A stretch of 64,000 bases of DNA, taken from NCBI RefSeq assembly GCF_002277025.1, contig NZ_NIWD01000007.1, forward strand, positions 1,519-65,518, given 5' to 3'. Origin of the DNA: Sphingopyxis sp. GW247-27LB. GTDB taxonomy: Bacteria; Pseudomonadota; Alphaproteobacteria; Sphingomonadales; Sphingomonadaceae. The notes under the pieces are model-generated. The model was given only the letters and a program-made list of their open reading frames with translations. It did no database searches and was not told the origin of the DNA. The position numbers were made by a program, and so were the translations under genes. This document shows, piece by piece, positions 25,407 to 33,056 of the stretch. Within the stretch, counting starts at the first letter, position 1, and each line of letters begins with the position of its first letter.

Positions 25407-25616
25407 GCGGACAGGACGATCGAGATCATCAAGCGGTCCGACCACGCCAAGGGCTTCGAGGTCTTGCCCAGACGCTGGGTCGTCGAGCGGACCTTTGCAT
25501 GGCTCGGTCGTAACCGGCGTCTTGCCTAGGAGTTCGAGCAGACCATCGCCTCAGCAACCGCCTGGCTCTTCATCGCCTCAATCCAACTCTTCACACGTCG
25601 CATCGCAAGACTATGA
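25407..25616 (+). pseudogene. C-terminal remnant of an IS5-family transposase with an in-frame stop
   Basis: The frame reads [34 protein letters not shown], then TAG at 25527-25529, then EFEQTIASATAWLFIASIQL and ends at TGA 25614-25616. This is the conserved C-terminus of a second IS5-family transposase, different from the element at 22956. The stop replaces a codon that is usually Lys, and the N-terminal three quarters are absent. Confidence 0.75.
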
Positions 25617-25698
25617 AATTACGCTGGATATTTTCAAATCAGACTCTCAGAGGCCGTCCGGAATTGCACCAAAGATGATGAAAGCTGGCAGGAGATCG

Positions 25699-26607
25699 TC
25701 AGGCCTCCTTGAAAAGTATGCTGACTTGCTGCCGGAGCCATTGATTTGCAGGATCGTTATGCGCCCTGGAATGCCAGACCGAGCTGATGGAATGCTTGGG
25801 CAGATCAACCGGGAATGGCATGCTTTTCAGTCCGAAAGCCTCGTCGATCACTGTGGTGTATTTTTCCGGTACGCAGGCGGCGAGATCGCCGACCGCTAGC
25901 AAAGGGGCAAGCGTCCCGAAGTTGGATGTCCAGACCACGATGTTGCGATCCATGCCCACCTTGAGCAATTCGGCATTCACGCTTGCCAATCCGGATCCCT
26001 CAGAGCGTACGCCAATCCAGCGACAGGCCAGCAGGTCCTCGCGCGGCGCTTTGCTCGAAAATATGGGATGATCTTTACGGGCCAAAATGCTCCAACCCTG
26101 ATAAAATAGACGGAATACGAACATGTTCGTTATGAGATCGGGCCGAAACCCGAGAAGTATATCTACTTCACCATTTTCGAAAGAGTCGACAATATGTGGC
26201 CTGTTGTTTCTAACAAACTCTATAGTTATATCCTGTGATATGTCTCTGATATGAGAAATCAATTTTGGCCCAAAATACATATCTCCTAGGTCAGAGGTTG
26301 CGATTACGAAATGCCGTTTGTCGCGCCTGGGATCGAAACTCTCCGATGCCTCTATGGCGATTTCGAGCGTCTTGAGCGCGTAGGAGATCGGTTCGGCCAA
26401 TTGCATGGCGTATTGTGTCGGGGTCATGCCACTCTTGGTGCGGACAAACAATTCATCGTTGAACAGCTCGCGCAGCTTTTTGAGCGCGTTGCTGACAGCA
26501 GGCTGCGAGATCCCAAGGATCTCGGCTGCCTCCACAACCTTTCTGGTTTGAAACACGCATTCGAAGACGCGCAGCAAGTTCAGGTCGACATCGCGAATCT
26601 TCACCAC
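25699..26607 (-). CDS. LysR-type regulator, probable activator of the aromatic catabolic cluster
   Basis: A 302-residue LysR-type regulator. I chose GTG 26607 because GAGGGA lies 7 nt upstream; the frame open to 26859 lies in the promoter region. The winged HTH is at residues about 5-65 (LGISQPAVSNALKKLRELFN), followed by a substrate-binding domain (HFVIATSDLGDMYFGPKLIS, LTTR effector fold). It is divergent from the ferredoxin gene, with a 309-bp shared upstream region containing a TCAC-N5-GTGA dyad. NahR-type regulators respond to salicylate; here the effector is unknown. Confidence 0.87.
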   Translation of the reverse strand: MVKIRDVDLNLLRVFECVFQTRKVVEAAEILGISQPAVSNALKKLRELFNDELFVRTKSGMTPTQYAMQLAEPISYALKTLEIAIEASESFDPRRDKRHFVIATSDLGDMYFGPKLISHIRDISQDITIEFVRNNRPHIVDSFENGEVDILLGFRPDLITNMFVFRLFYQGWSILARKDHPIFSSKAPREDLLACRWIGVRSEGSGLASVNAELLKVGMDRNIVVWTSNFGTLAPLLAVGDLAACVPEKYTTVIDEAFGLKSMPFPVDLPKHSISSVWHSRAHNDPANQWLRQQVSILFKEA

Positions 26608-26802
26608 ACCAACTTCCCTCAACCAAGAAATCGTTCCGCAGCGTAAACAGGCCCAACATGGCGCACAATCGCCTTGGCTGCGCCTCTGTCCGTTCTCGAC
26701 CCCGACTGCCCCGGCCAAAGGACTGGTGCCCGGGTTCTGCAACCTCGCCTCAATTCCGCAGGCCGCCCCCCGCGTTCGGGAGACTCGGGTATTCGAGGAA
26801 AT

Positions 26803-26817
26803 ATCACTGTCCGTGAT
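26803..26817. promoter_or_regulatory. LysR-box-like operator (ATCAC-N5-GTGAT)
   Basis: ATCAC (26803-26807) and GTGAT (26813-26817) form a perfect inverted repeat spaced by 5 bp. It contains the T-N11-A core (T26804, A26816) typical of LysR recognition sites. It lies about 195 bp upstream of the LysR start and about 100 bp upstream of the ferredoxin gene, well placed for divergent control. Confidence 0.5.
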
Positions 26818-26916
26818 GGAGTCTATTTGAACCTGCTGTTTGACGCAATGAGGTTCCAAGCTATCCGCATTAGGAAACTTGGTGACTTGAATTCTGGATA
26901 AGGCGCGGGTGAGCGC

Positions 26917-27231
26917 ATGCGAAAGGCAGTGGCAAAAGTTGAGGCAGTTACGCCGGGGGAGATGCTTCCCGTGGACATCGAGGGGCTGCCTCCAATCGTG
27001 ATCTTTAATCTGGATGGAGAATTATTCGCGACCAGCAATATTTGCACGCATGCCGTCGCCCGGCTCAGCGACGGTTTTTTCGAGGAGGGGGTTATAGAGT
27101 GCCCGCTTCATTCCGGGTGCTTCGATGTGAGAACCGGCGAGGCCACGGAATTTCCATGTGAAATACCGCTCAAGACCTACAACGTCGAGGTCGATGGCGA
27201 TGACATCCTGGTTGAATTTGACGAGGCGTGA
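26917..27231 (+). CDS. nagAb: Rieske-type [2Fe-2S] ferredoxin of the ring-hydroxylating oxygenases
   Basis: A 104-residue ferredoxin that passes electrons from a flavin reductase to a terminal oxygenase. Rieske ligands are visible: C43-T-H45 and C62-P-L-H65 (CTHAVARL and ECPLHSGCFD). It is the first gene of the cluster and the only Rieske ferredoxin in it, while three oxygenase alpha subunits are encoded. I infer that it serves all of them, as NagAb serves both naphthalene dioxygenase and salicylate 5-hydroxylase in the nag system. Confidence 0.88.
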   Translation: MRKAVAKVEAVTPGEMLPVDIEGLPPIVIFNLDGELFATSNICTHAVARLSDGFFEEGVIECPLHSGCFDVRTGEATEFPCEIPLKTYNVEVDGDDILVEFDEA

Positions 27232-27273
27232 ATTGAATTCATTTAGCCCGTGAAATGGGCCTAGTGCAGGAGA

Positions 27274-28803
27274 ATGAGGAAGATGACTGGGGATCAATCA
27301 GTTATTAAGCGCCATCAGGAATTGGCGCAAAAGTTGCTCCAGCCGGTTTACGGGCACTACATCAATGGCGAGTGGGTTGAGTCTCGCTCGCGCGAGACGA
27401 TTGACATGGTCGATCCGACGACCGGCCAGGCGCTAGCGAAGATCCAGTCAGGCGTTGGGGAGGATGCTGTGCGTGCCGTTGAGGCAGCGGCGGCGGCTTT
27501 CCCATCCTGGTCTGCGACTTCGCCGGCCCAGCGCCAGGAGATCCTGGCCGAAATGGGGCGCCGGCTGAAGGCGCGGGCCGAGGATTTCGCGATGATCGAC
27601 ACGCTCGACAATGGCAAGCCGTTCATGGAGGCGATGCATTTTGACATCCCGATGGCCATTGAGCAGTTCCAGGTCTTTTCCGGGATGCCATGGTTGATTC
27701 ATGGTCTCACCATGGAGGTGCCGAACGGCTTGGGGTTGGTGTTGCGCGAGCCGCTGGGGGTTTGCGCCCAGATCATCCCCTGGAACGTGCCACTCATCAT
27801 GATGGCGTCGAAGATTGCGCCCGCGCTAGCGGCGGGCAACACCGTTGTCCTCAAGCCGGCCGAGGCGGTCTGTCTTTCGGTTCTCGCATTTGTCAAGGAA
27901 GTGCAGGATCTCCTGCCGCCGGGCGTTCTCAACGTGGTGACCGGCTATGGGCCGAATATCGGCGAGGCGCTCGTCACGCATCCCCTGGTGCGCAAGGTGG
28001 CGTTCACCGGCTCGCGTCCCACGGCGCAAAAGCTGATCCAATACGCATCGGTCAACATCATTCCCCAGACCATGGAGCTGGGTGGCAAGTCGGCCAATAT
28101 CGTTTGCGCCGATGCCAATCTCGATGGCGCGGCCGAAGGGGCTGCAATGTCGACTGTGCTCAACAAGGGCGAGGTGTGCCTTGCCGGCAGCCGGACCTTC
28201 GTTCACGTGGATGTTCTCGAGGAATTCACCGAAAAATTCCTGGCCTTGCTTGCTCGCGTGCCTTCGGGCGACCCTACCGAACCGGGGACGGTTCTGGGGC
28301 CGCAGGCTTCGCGGATGCAATATGACAAGGTTTTGGGCTATATCGATGCGGGGCGCAAGGAAGGCGCGCAATGCCTGATTGGGGGTGGCCGTCGCGAGGT
28401 CGAGGCTTGCCCGGACGGGTTGTTCATCGAGCCGACGGTGTTTGCCGGTGTGCGCAATGAAATGCGTATCGCGCAGGAGGAAATTTTCGGACCGGTCAAT
28501 GTCGTGATCCCATGGAGCGACGAGGATGAGGTCATTCGCATGGCCAACGATAATCTCTATGGTCTGGGTGGTGGCCTTTGGACGCGCGATCTCAATCGTG
28601 CGCACCGCATGGCGCGTCGGATGGAAACGGGAACCGTCTGGATCAACCGCTATTACAACTTCGTCGGCGGCATGCCGATCGGCGGTTACAAGGGCAGCGG
28701 CTTCGGCCGCGAGTTTGCGGCCGAAGTTCTCAACCATTACACGCAAACCAAGAGCGTCATCATCTCGCCCGACGATGGCCCGATGGGGGTCTTCGGCGCA
28801 TGA
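27274..28803 (+). CDS. nagF: NAD-dependent aldehyde dehydrogenase, probable salicylaldehyde dehydrogenase
   Basis: A 509-residue aldehyde dehydrogenase with catalytic Cys302 (KGEVCLAG) and Glu268 (TMELGGKSANI), both at canonical ALDH numbering. The NAD-binding blocks IIPWNVPL and FTGSRPTAQK are present. In this cluster the natural substrate is salicylaldehyde (or a substituted form), the product of the hydratase-aldolase at 35597. It is longer than NahF (about 483 residues), so it was probably recruited from a broader aldehyde dehydrogenase. ATGA overlap couples it to the reductase gene. Confidence 0.82.
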   Translation: MRKMTGDQSVIKRHQELAQKLLQPVYGHYINGEWVESRSRETIDMVDPTTGQALAKIQSGVGEDAVRAVEAAAAAFPSWSATSPAQRQEILAEMGRRLKARAEDFAMIDTLDNGKPFMEAMHFDIPMAIEQFQVFSGMPWLIHGLTMEVPNGLGLVLREPLGVCAQIIPWNVPLIMMASKIAPALAAGNTVVLKPAEAVCLSVLAFVKEVQDLLPPGVLNVVTGYGPNIGEALVTHPLVRKVAFTGSRPTAQKLIQYASVNIIPQTMELGGKSANIVCADANLDGAAEGAAMSTVLNKGEVCLAGSRTFVHVDVLEEFTEKFLALLARVPSGDPTEPGTVLGPQASRMQYDKVLGYIDAGRKEGAQCLIGGGRREVEACPDGLFIEPTVFAGVRNEMRIAQEEIFGPVNVVIPWSDEDEVIRMANDNLYGLGGGLWTRDLNRAHRMARRMETGTVWINRYYNFVGGMPIGGYKGSGFGREFAAEVLNHYTQTKSVIISPDDGPMGVFGA

Positions 28804-29861
28804 AGACGGGTTCATGCCCCGGCAAGGTCGCGATCCGAATCGCCGACAGCGATATCGACTTCCATGCCGAGCCGGGCGATCCGCTTTTGCGCGCGGCCCT
28901 GCGCAGCGGTATCGGCATGGCGTATGACTGTAATTCGGGCGGCTGCGGTTCGTGTCAGATAGAGCTGGTGGAAGGCGAAATCGAGGACATCTGGCCCGAA
29001 GCGCCGGGGATTGGCGCGCGTGCGCGCAAGAGGGGGCGGTTGTTGGCGTGCCAGTGCCGCCCCCTTTCCGATTGTGTGGTGGAGGCCCGTGTCGAGGATC
29101 GTTTTCGTCCCGTTGTCTTGCCGCAAAGAAGGTCGGTCCGGTTGGTCGGTTTCCGACCCATCACGCATGATCTGGCCGAATTCACCTTTGCCAGCGAGGA
29201 TGGAAAGGCCGATTTCCAGCCCGGTCAATATGCGATGCTGGCGATTCCCGGTGTCGAGGGCGAGCGGGCTTATTCGATGGCCAACCTTGCCAATGCCGAG
29301 GGGCAATGGTCATTCGTGATCAAGCGGATGGCCGGTGGCGCCGCTTCGAACCGCTTGTTCGACGAGCGCGAAGCGCTCGAAGGGCTTGAGCTCGATGGAC
29401 CCTATGGCACCGCCTACCTGAGAGAGGAAACGCCAAGAGACATCATTCTCGTGGCCGGTGGTTCAGGCCTTTCGCCCATCCTGTCGATTGCCGCTGGTAT
29501 CGCCCGGAGCGAGAAGCTGGCGGGCAAGCGCGTCATGGTCTTTTACGGTGGGCGCGAGGCCAAGGATCTGTGCGCGGCCCGCCAACTCGACCGCCTTTTC
29601 CCGGACGGGCATCGGTTTGAAGTGATCGAAGCGACTTCCGAAGGCGAGGAAGGCGCCTGGGAGGCGGGAGCTTCGCGCGTGCAATACAAGGGCTTTATCC
29701 ATGAGGTCCTTGCCGCGTATCTCAAGGAGAACGCATTGGATTTCGGCGGCTTTGCTTATTATTTCTGTGGCCCTCCGCCGATGACCAACGCATTGATCAG
29801 AATGCTGCAGCTGGAATTCAATGTTCCAGAAGATCAGTTGTTCTTTGATAGCTTTCTGTGA
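28800..29861 (+). CDS. nagAa: Ferredoxin-NAD(P)+ reductase of the oxygenase system
   Basis: A 353-residue iron-sulfur flavoprotein. An N-terminal plant-type [2Fe-2S] domain has ligands C44, C49, C52 and C84 (DCNSGGCGSCQIE, RLLACQC). A FAD domain has GERAYSMAN, followed by an NAD domain with VAGGSGLSPIL and YYFCGPPPM. All motifs needed for NAD(P)H oxidation are present. This is the BenC/NagAa layout. ATG overlaps the aldehyde dehydrogenase stop (ATGA). It probably reduces the Rieske ferredoxin at 26917; a second, divergent reductase lies at 41004. Confidence 0.85.
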   Translation: MKTGSCPGKVAIRIADSDIDFHAEPGDPLLRAALRSGIGMAYDCNSGGCGSCQIELVEGEIEDIWPEAPGIGARARKRGRLLACQCRPLSDCVVEARVEDRFRPVVLPQRRSVRLVGFRPITHDLAEFTFASEDGKADFQPGQYAMLAIPGVEGERAYSMANLANAEGQWSFVIKRMAGGAASNRLFDEREALEGLELDGPYGTAYLREETPRDIILVAGGSGLSPILSIAAGIARSEKLAGKRVMVFYGGREAKDLCAARQLDRLFPDGHRFEVIEATSEGEEGAWEAGASRVQYKGFIHEVLAAYLKENALDFGGFAYYFCGPPPMTNALIRMLQLEFNVPEDQLFFDSFL

Positions 29862-29887
29862 GCGGTTTTGGATTGGAGAAAGCAATA

Positions 29888-31138
29888 ATGTCGACGATAC
29901 GAACTCTGGAACATTCGACGCCGAGCAGCATAGATTACCGGGTCTACGATGATCCCGAGATCTTTGCCCTCGAGCAGGAAAGGATTTTCCGGGGTCCGGT
30001 GTGGAGCTTCCTTGGGCTTTCAAGCGAGGTTCCTGAAGAGAATTGCTACAAGAGCACCTTCGTCGGCGAAACTCCGGTCGTCTTGGTCGGGGGCAAGGAT
30101 GGCGCCTTGCACGCTTGGGTCAATCGCTGCGTGCACAAGGGGGCCAAGGTCTGCCGCAATGCGCGAGGAAGGGCGGAGGGCGGCGCCTTCGTTTGCGTCT
30201 ATCATCAATGGGCTTACGATACGACCGGCGCCTTGCGCTCGGTTCCCTATCGCCGCGGCATGGTGGGCAAGGGCGGGATGCCCGCAAGCTTTGACATCAA
30301 GGCGCACAGGATGATGCCGCTACGGGTCGATAAGGTGGGCGACATGATATTCGCAACATTCTCGGATGAGGCGCCCGATCTGCGCAGCTTTCTCGGTCCG
30401 GCCATGTGCCGGGCCATCGAGCGGATCTTTGTCCGCCCAACCAAGGTAATCGGACGGGTTGCGCAACGCATAGAGGCGAACTGGAAGCTCTATGCCGAGA
30501 ACAGCCGCGACAGCTACCATGGCGGCCTGCTGCACCTGTTTTACACCACTTTCGGGCTGTGGCGTCCTGCTCAGGATTCCAAGGCCGAGATCGACGAGGT
30601 TTATGGATTTCACAACTCGTTCCAGATCCGCAAGCCGCAGCAAGCAGAAGATCCTCAGAAGCACAAGGAGGAAACCGCCCGTCCGCTCGACGCGATGACC
30701 TTGCTTGACCCCACATTGCTTGAATTGCGACAGGATATCGGGGACGACATTTCCCTTTCGATCCAGTCGATTTTCCCATCCGTCGTATTGCAGCAGATTG
30801 GCCAGGCCCTTGCCGTGCGGCATATGATCGTCCGCGAACCGGGCGCCATGGACCTTGTCTGGACCTATTTCGGTTTCCAAGATGATGAGGAGGAAATGAC
30901 ACGTCACCGCTTGCGGGCCATCAACATGGTCGGGCCGGCTGGCTATGTTTCGGTTGAAGATGGAGAGGCGGTCGAAATCTGCACCGATGGCATCAAGGGC
31001 CCTGACGGCCATTCGCTCATCCTAATGGACATTGAGAAAGCCGAAAACCCAACGGTCCCGATGGGGCTCGATGAGAATGCTGTGCGCGGATTCTGGAAGG
31101 GCTATCTTAAACTGATGCGCGCGGGAGAAGGGCAATGA
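29888..31138 (+). CDS. Rieske oxygenase alpha subunit, salicylate-hydroxylase type (copy 1)
   Basis: A 416-residue terminal oxygenase alpha subunit. Rieske ligands are C81, H83, C103 and H106 (NRCVHKGAKVC, CVYHQWAYD); mononuclear iron ligands include H211 and H216 in ENSRDSYHGGLLHLFY, with Asp208 as the bridging residue. Its C-terminal half closely parallels the protein at 43817 (FPSVVLQQ..., VGPAGYVSVEDGE versus FGPSGYVSADDGE), so both belong to the NagG/salicylate hydroxylase branch. Its exact substrate may be salicylate, a substituted salicylate, or another ortho-hydroxy aromatic acid. Its stop overlaps the beta gene by ATGA. Confidence 0.82.
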   Translation: MSTIRTLEHSTPSSIDYRVYDDPEIFALEQERIFRGPVWSFLGLSSEVPEENCYKSTFVGETPVVLVGGKDGALHAWVNRCVHKGAKVCRNARGRAEGGAFVCVYHQWAYDTTGALRSVPYRRGMVGKGGMPASFDIKAHRMMPLRVDKVGDMIFATFSDEAPDLRSFLGPAMCRAIERIFVRPTKVIGRVAQRIEANWKLYAENSRDSYHGGLLHLFYTTFGLWRPAQDSKAEIDEVYGFHNSFQIRKPQQAEDPQKHKEETARPLDAMTLLDPTLLELRQDIGDDISLSIQSIFPSVVLQQIGQALAVRHMIVREPGAMDLVWTYFGFQDDEEEMTRHRLRAINMVGPAGYVSVEDGEAVEICTDGIKGPDGHSLILMDIEKAENPTVPMGLDENAVRGFWKGYLKLMRAGEGQ

Positions 31139-31620
31139 CAGGCGATCGGAAGATGGAGGGGCTTGCCGCGGCCGTCGATCGTTTCAATACGCATTACGTC
31201 TATGTTGTCGACAATGACGTTTCCAGCTGGCCGGAGTGCTTTGCGGAAGATGGCGGCTATCACGTCCTGACGAAGGACAGCGCATCGGAAGATCTTCCGG
31301 CGGGTTTCCTCTTCTTCGAGCGCAAACCCCAGCTTATCGACCGGATCAATGCCTTGCTCAATGCGAGCATCTATCCAAAGGCAAACCTGCGCCACCTGAT
31401 CGGCGCATGCAAGATCCACGAGGCAACAGGCGATCGGATCAAGGCGACCGCGCCCTTCGTGGTTTACGAATCGCGCGAACAGGAAGTGCCGAGCGTTTAC
31501 GCGACCGGCCAATATGAAGACGAATTTATCCGGAACGAGGGCGGAGAATTGCTCCTCTTGTCGCGGCGATGCGTGCTCGACAATGACATCGTCCGCACGA
31601 TGATGGCGCTTCCTCTTTGA
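31135..31620 (+). CDS. Ring-hydroxylating oxygenase beta subunit (copy 1)
   Basis: A 161-residue small subunit with the NTF2-like fold of oxygenase beta chains (VDRFNTHYVYVVDNDVSSWP, HLIGACKIHE, LSRRCVLDNDIVRTMMALPL). The length equals NagH-type subunits. It overlaps the alpha gene at 29888 by 4 nt and must be its partner. Beta subunits are structural and help set substrate fit in some systems. Confidence 0.85.
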   Translation: MTGDRKMEGLAAAVDRFNTHYVYVVDNDVSSWPECFAEDGGYHVLTKDSASEDLPAGFLFFERKPQLIDRINALLNASIYPKANLRHLIGACKIHEATGDRIKATAPFVVYESREQEVPSVYATGQYEDEFIRNEGGELLLLSRRCVLDNDIVRTMMALPL

Positions 31621-31669
31621 TACGCATTTGCTGAAAAATCGAATAAGATCTCAGTCAGGAGAAGAATAG

Positions 31670-32575
31670 ATGTCTGGTCCAATTATTGAGCTCGGCTACA
31701 TGGGCCTTTCGGTTTCGAACGCAGATGCATGGAAGAATTTTGCCGGAAAAATAATGGGCCTTGAGATCAGCGACGAAGGTGAAGGCGACCGCTTTTACCT
31801 TCGAATGGACGAGTGGCATCATCGTTTCGTCGTTCATGTCGATGGCCAGGATGACCTTGCTTACATGGGGTGGCGCGTGGCCGGCCGACAGGAACTCGAT
31901 CAAGCGGCTCGGCTGCTGGAAGCCAATGGAGTCGAGGTCACCTTCGGTTCACCCGAGGAAGCGGCCGAACGGCGCGTTCTTGGTTTGCTCAAGCTCCAGG
32001 ACCCGGGCGGCAATCCCACGGAAATCTTCTATGGCCCGCAGGTCGATGCCCATCGTCCCTTCCATCCCGGTCGGCCCATGCACGGTCGTTTCGTCACCGG
32101 CGCGCAAGGCATGGGGCACAGCATCCTTCGCCAGTCGGACGATGACGCGGCCTATGCCTTTTACGAAATGCTCGGCTTTCGTGGCGACGTGGAATACCAC
32201 TTGCCCCTGCCCAATGGGATGACGGCCAAGCCGATCTTCATGCACTGCAATGAGCGCGATCATTCGGTCGCTTTTGGCATGGGTCCGATGCCCAAGCGCA
32301 TCAATCATTTCATGTTTGAATACACCGATCTGCGCGATTTCGGCAGGACGCATGATCTTATTCGCAAGGAAGGCACCGATGTTGCGCTGGCCCTGGGCAT
32401 GCACTCCAATGACCGGGCGCTCACCTTTTACTGCGCCAATCCATCGGGCTGGCTGTGGGAGCCGAGCTGGAATGGACGGCCGTCGAGCGATGTGCAGGAA
32501 TATTACGTTTCCGATATTCTTGGCCATGACAATGAAGCAGAAGGCTATGGGATGGACCTTAGGCTGAAGTCGTAG
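31670..32575 (+). CDS. nagC: Extradiol dioxygenase, 1,2-dihydroxynaphthalene dioxygenase type
   Basis: A 301-residue two-domain vicinal-oxygen-chelate dioxygenase, the length of NahC. Fe(II) ligands are H150 (GMGHSIL), H213 (NHFMFEY) and E264 (WLWEPSW); acid/base residues H198 and Y254 are also in place. It should cleave 1,2-dihydroxynaphthalene (or an analogue) to 2-hydroxychromene-2-carboxylate, the substrate of the isomerase at 36588. No monocyclic catechol dioxygenase accompanies it, which agrees with the gentisate route. Confidence 0.87.
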   Translation: MSGPIIELGYMGLSVSNADAWKNFAGKIMGLEISDEGEGDRFYLRMDEWHHRFVVHVDGQDDLAYMGWRVAGRQELDQAARLLEANGVEVTFGSPEEAAERRVLGLLKLQDPGGNPTEIFYGPQVDAHRPFHPGRPMHGRFVTGAQGMGHSILRQSDDDAAYAFYEMLGFRGDVEYHLPLPNGMTAKPIFMHCNERDHSVAFGMGPMPKRINHFMFEYTDLRDFGRTHDLIRKEGTDVALALGMHSNDRALTFYCANPSGWLWEPSWNGRPSSDVQEYYVSDILGHDNEAEGYGMDLRLKS

Positions 32576-33056
32576 CCTGTGCGGGAGTTGCGAAGTCGTA
32601 GGCGGAATTCGACGCAACCATCAAGGGGGTGAGAGCGGATTCGGTCGAGCGAATTTGCCGATGCGCTACGCCAGCATGGCTCGATTTGAGGCTGCCTTGG
32701 ATTCGGATTACTTCATGGCCTCGCGATCTGTTTGCGTGATCGCTTGGCGCAAGGACTTGGCGTGATCGCTCGACCTCTAGGCGGTGCGATCCAGAAAGCA
32801 AGGCGCAGCCGATGCCGCCTGCGCGCCATCCTCTCCACGCCGCCCGCATATCATCTGGGATATGGCGAAGAGGGGGCGGCCTTTGGCGAGAGCCCAATAT
32901 CCGATCTGGTGATATGGTTTATCAGGCAATCGGTCTGTGCATATATCGCTGACCCCTTTAAATTGGGTTCTAACCTAACCGAGTGAGGCGTGGACGTGCG
33001 TCGATGCCTGAAAGCTCTGTCGAATTAACAGATCCAACGAACTGGGAGGGGTGAGC
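32576..33056. other. 481-bp spacer upstream of the TonB receptor
   Basis: No supported gene is seen. The short plus-strand frame at 32732-32986 lacks a ribosome binding site and domain features. An 11-bp direct repeat, GCGTGATCGCT, occurs at 32734-32744 and 32760-32770, and an AT-richer stretch lies at 32930-32985. It probably holds the receptor promoter, which would split the cluster into two transcripts. Confidence 0.5.

Noticed and set aside
26608..26859. N-terminal extension of the LysR frame
   Set aside because: It would precede the HTH by 85 residues, unlike the family, and covers the divergent promoter with the dyad.
32732..32986. 84-codon plus-strand frame between the extradiol dioxygenase and TonB receptor genes
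   Set aside because: No ribosome binding site, no recognisable domain, and composition unlike its neighbours.
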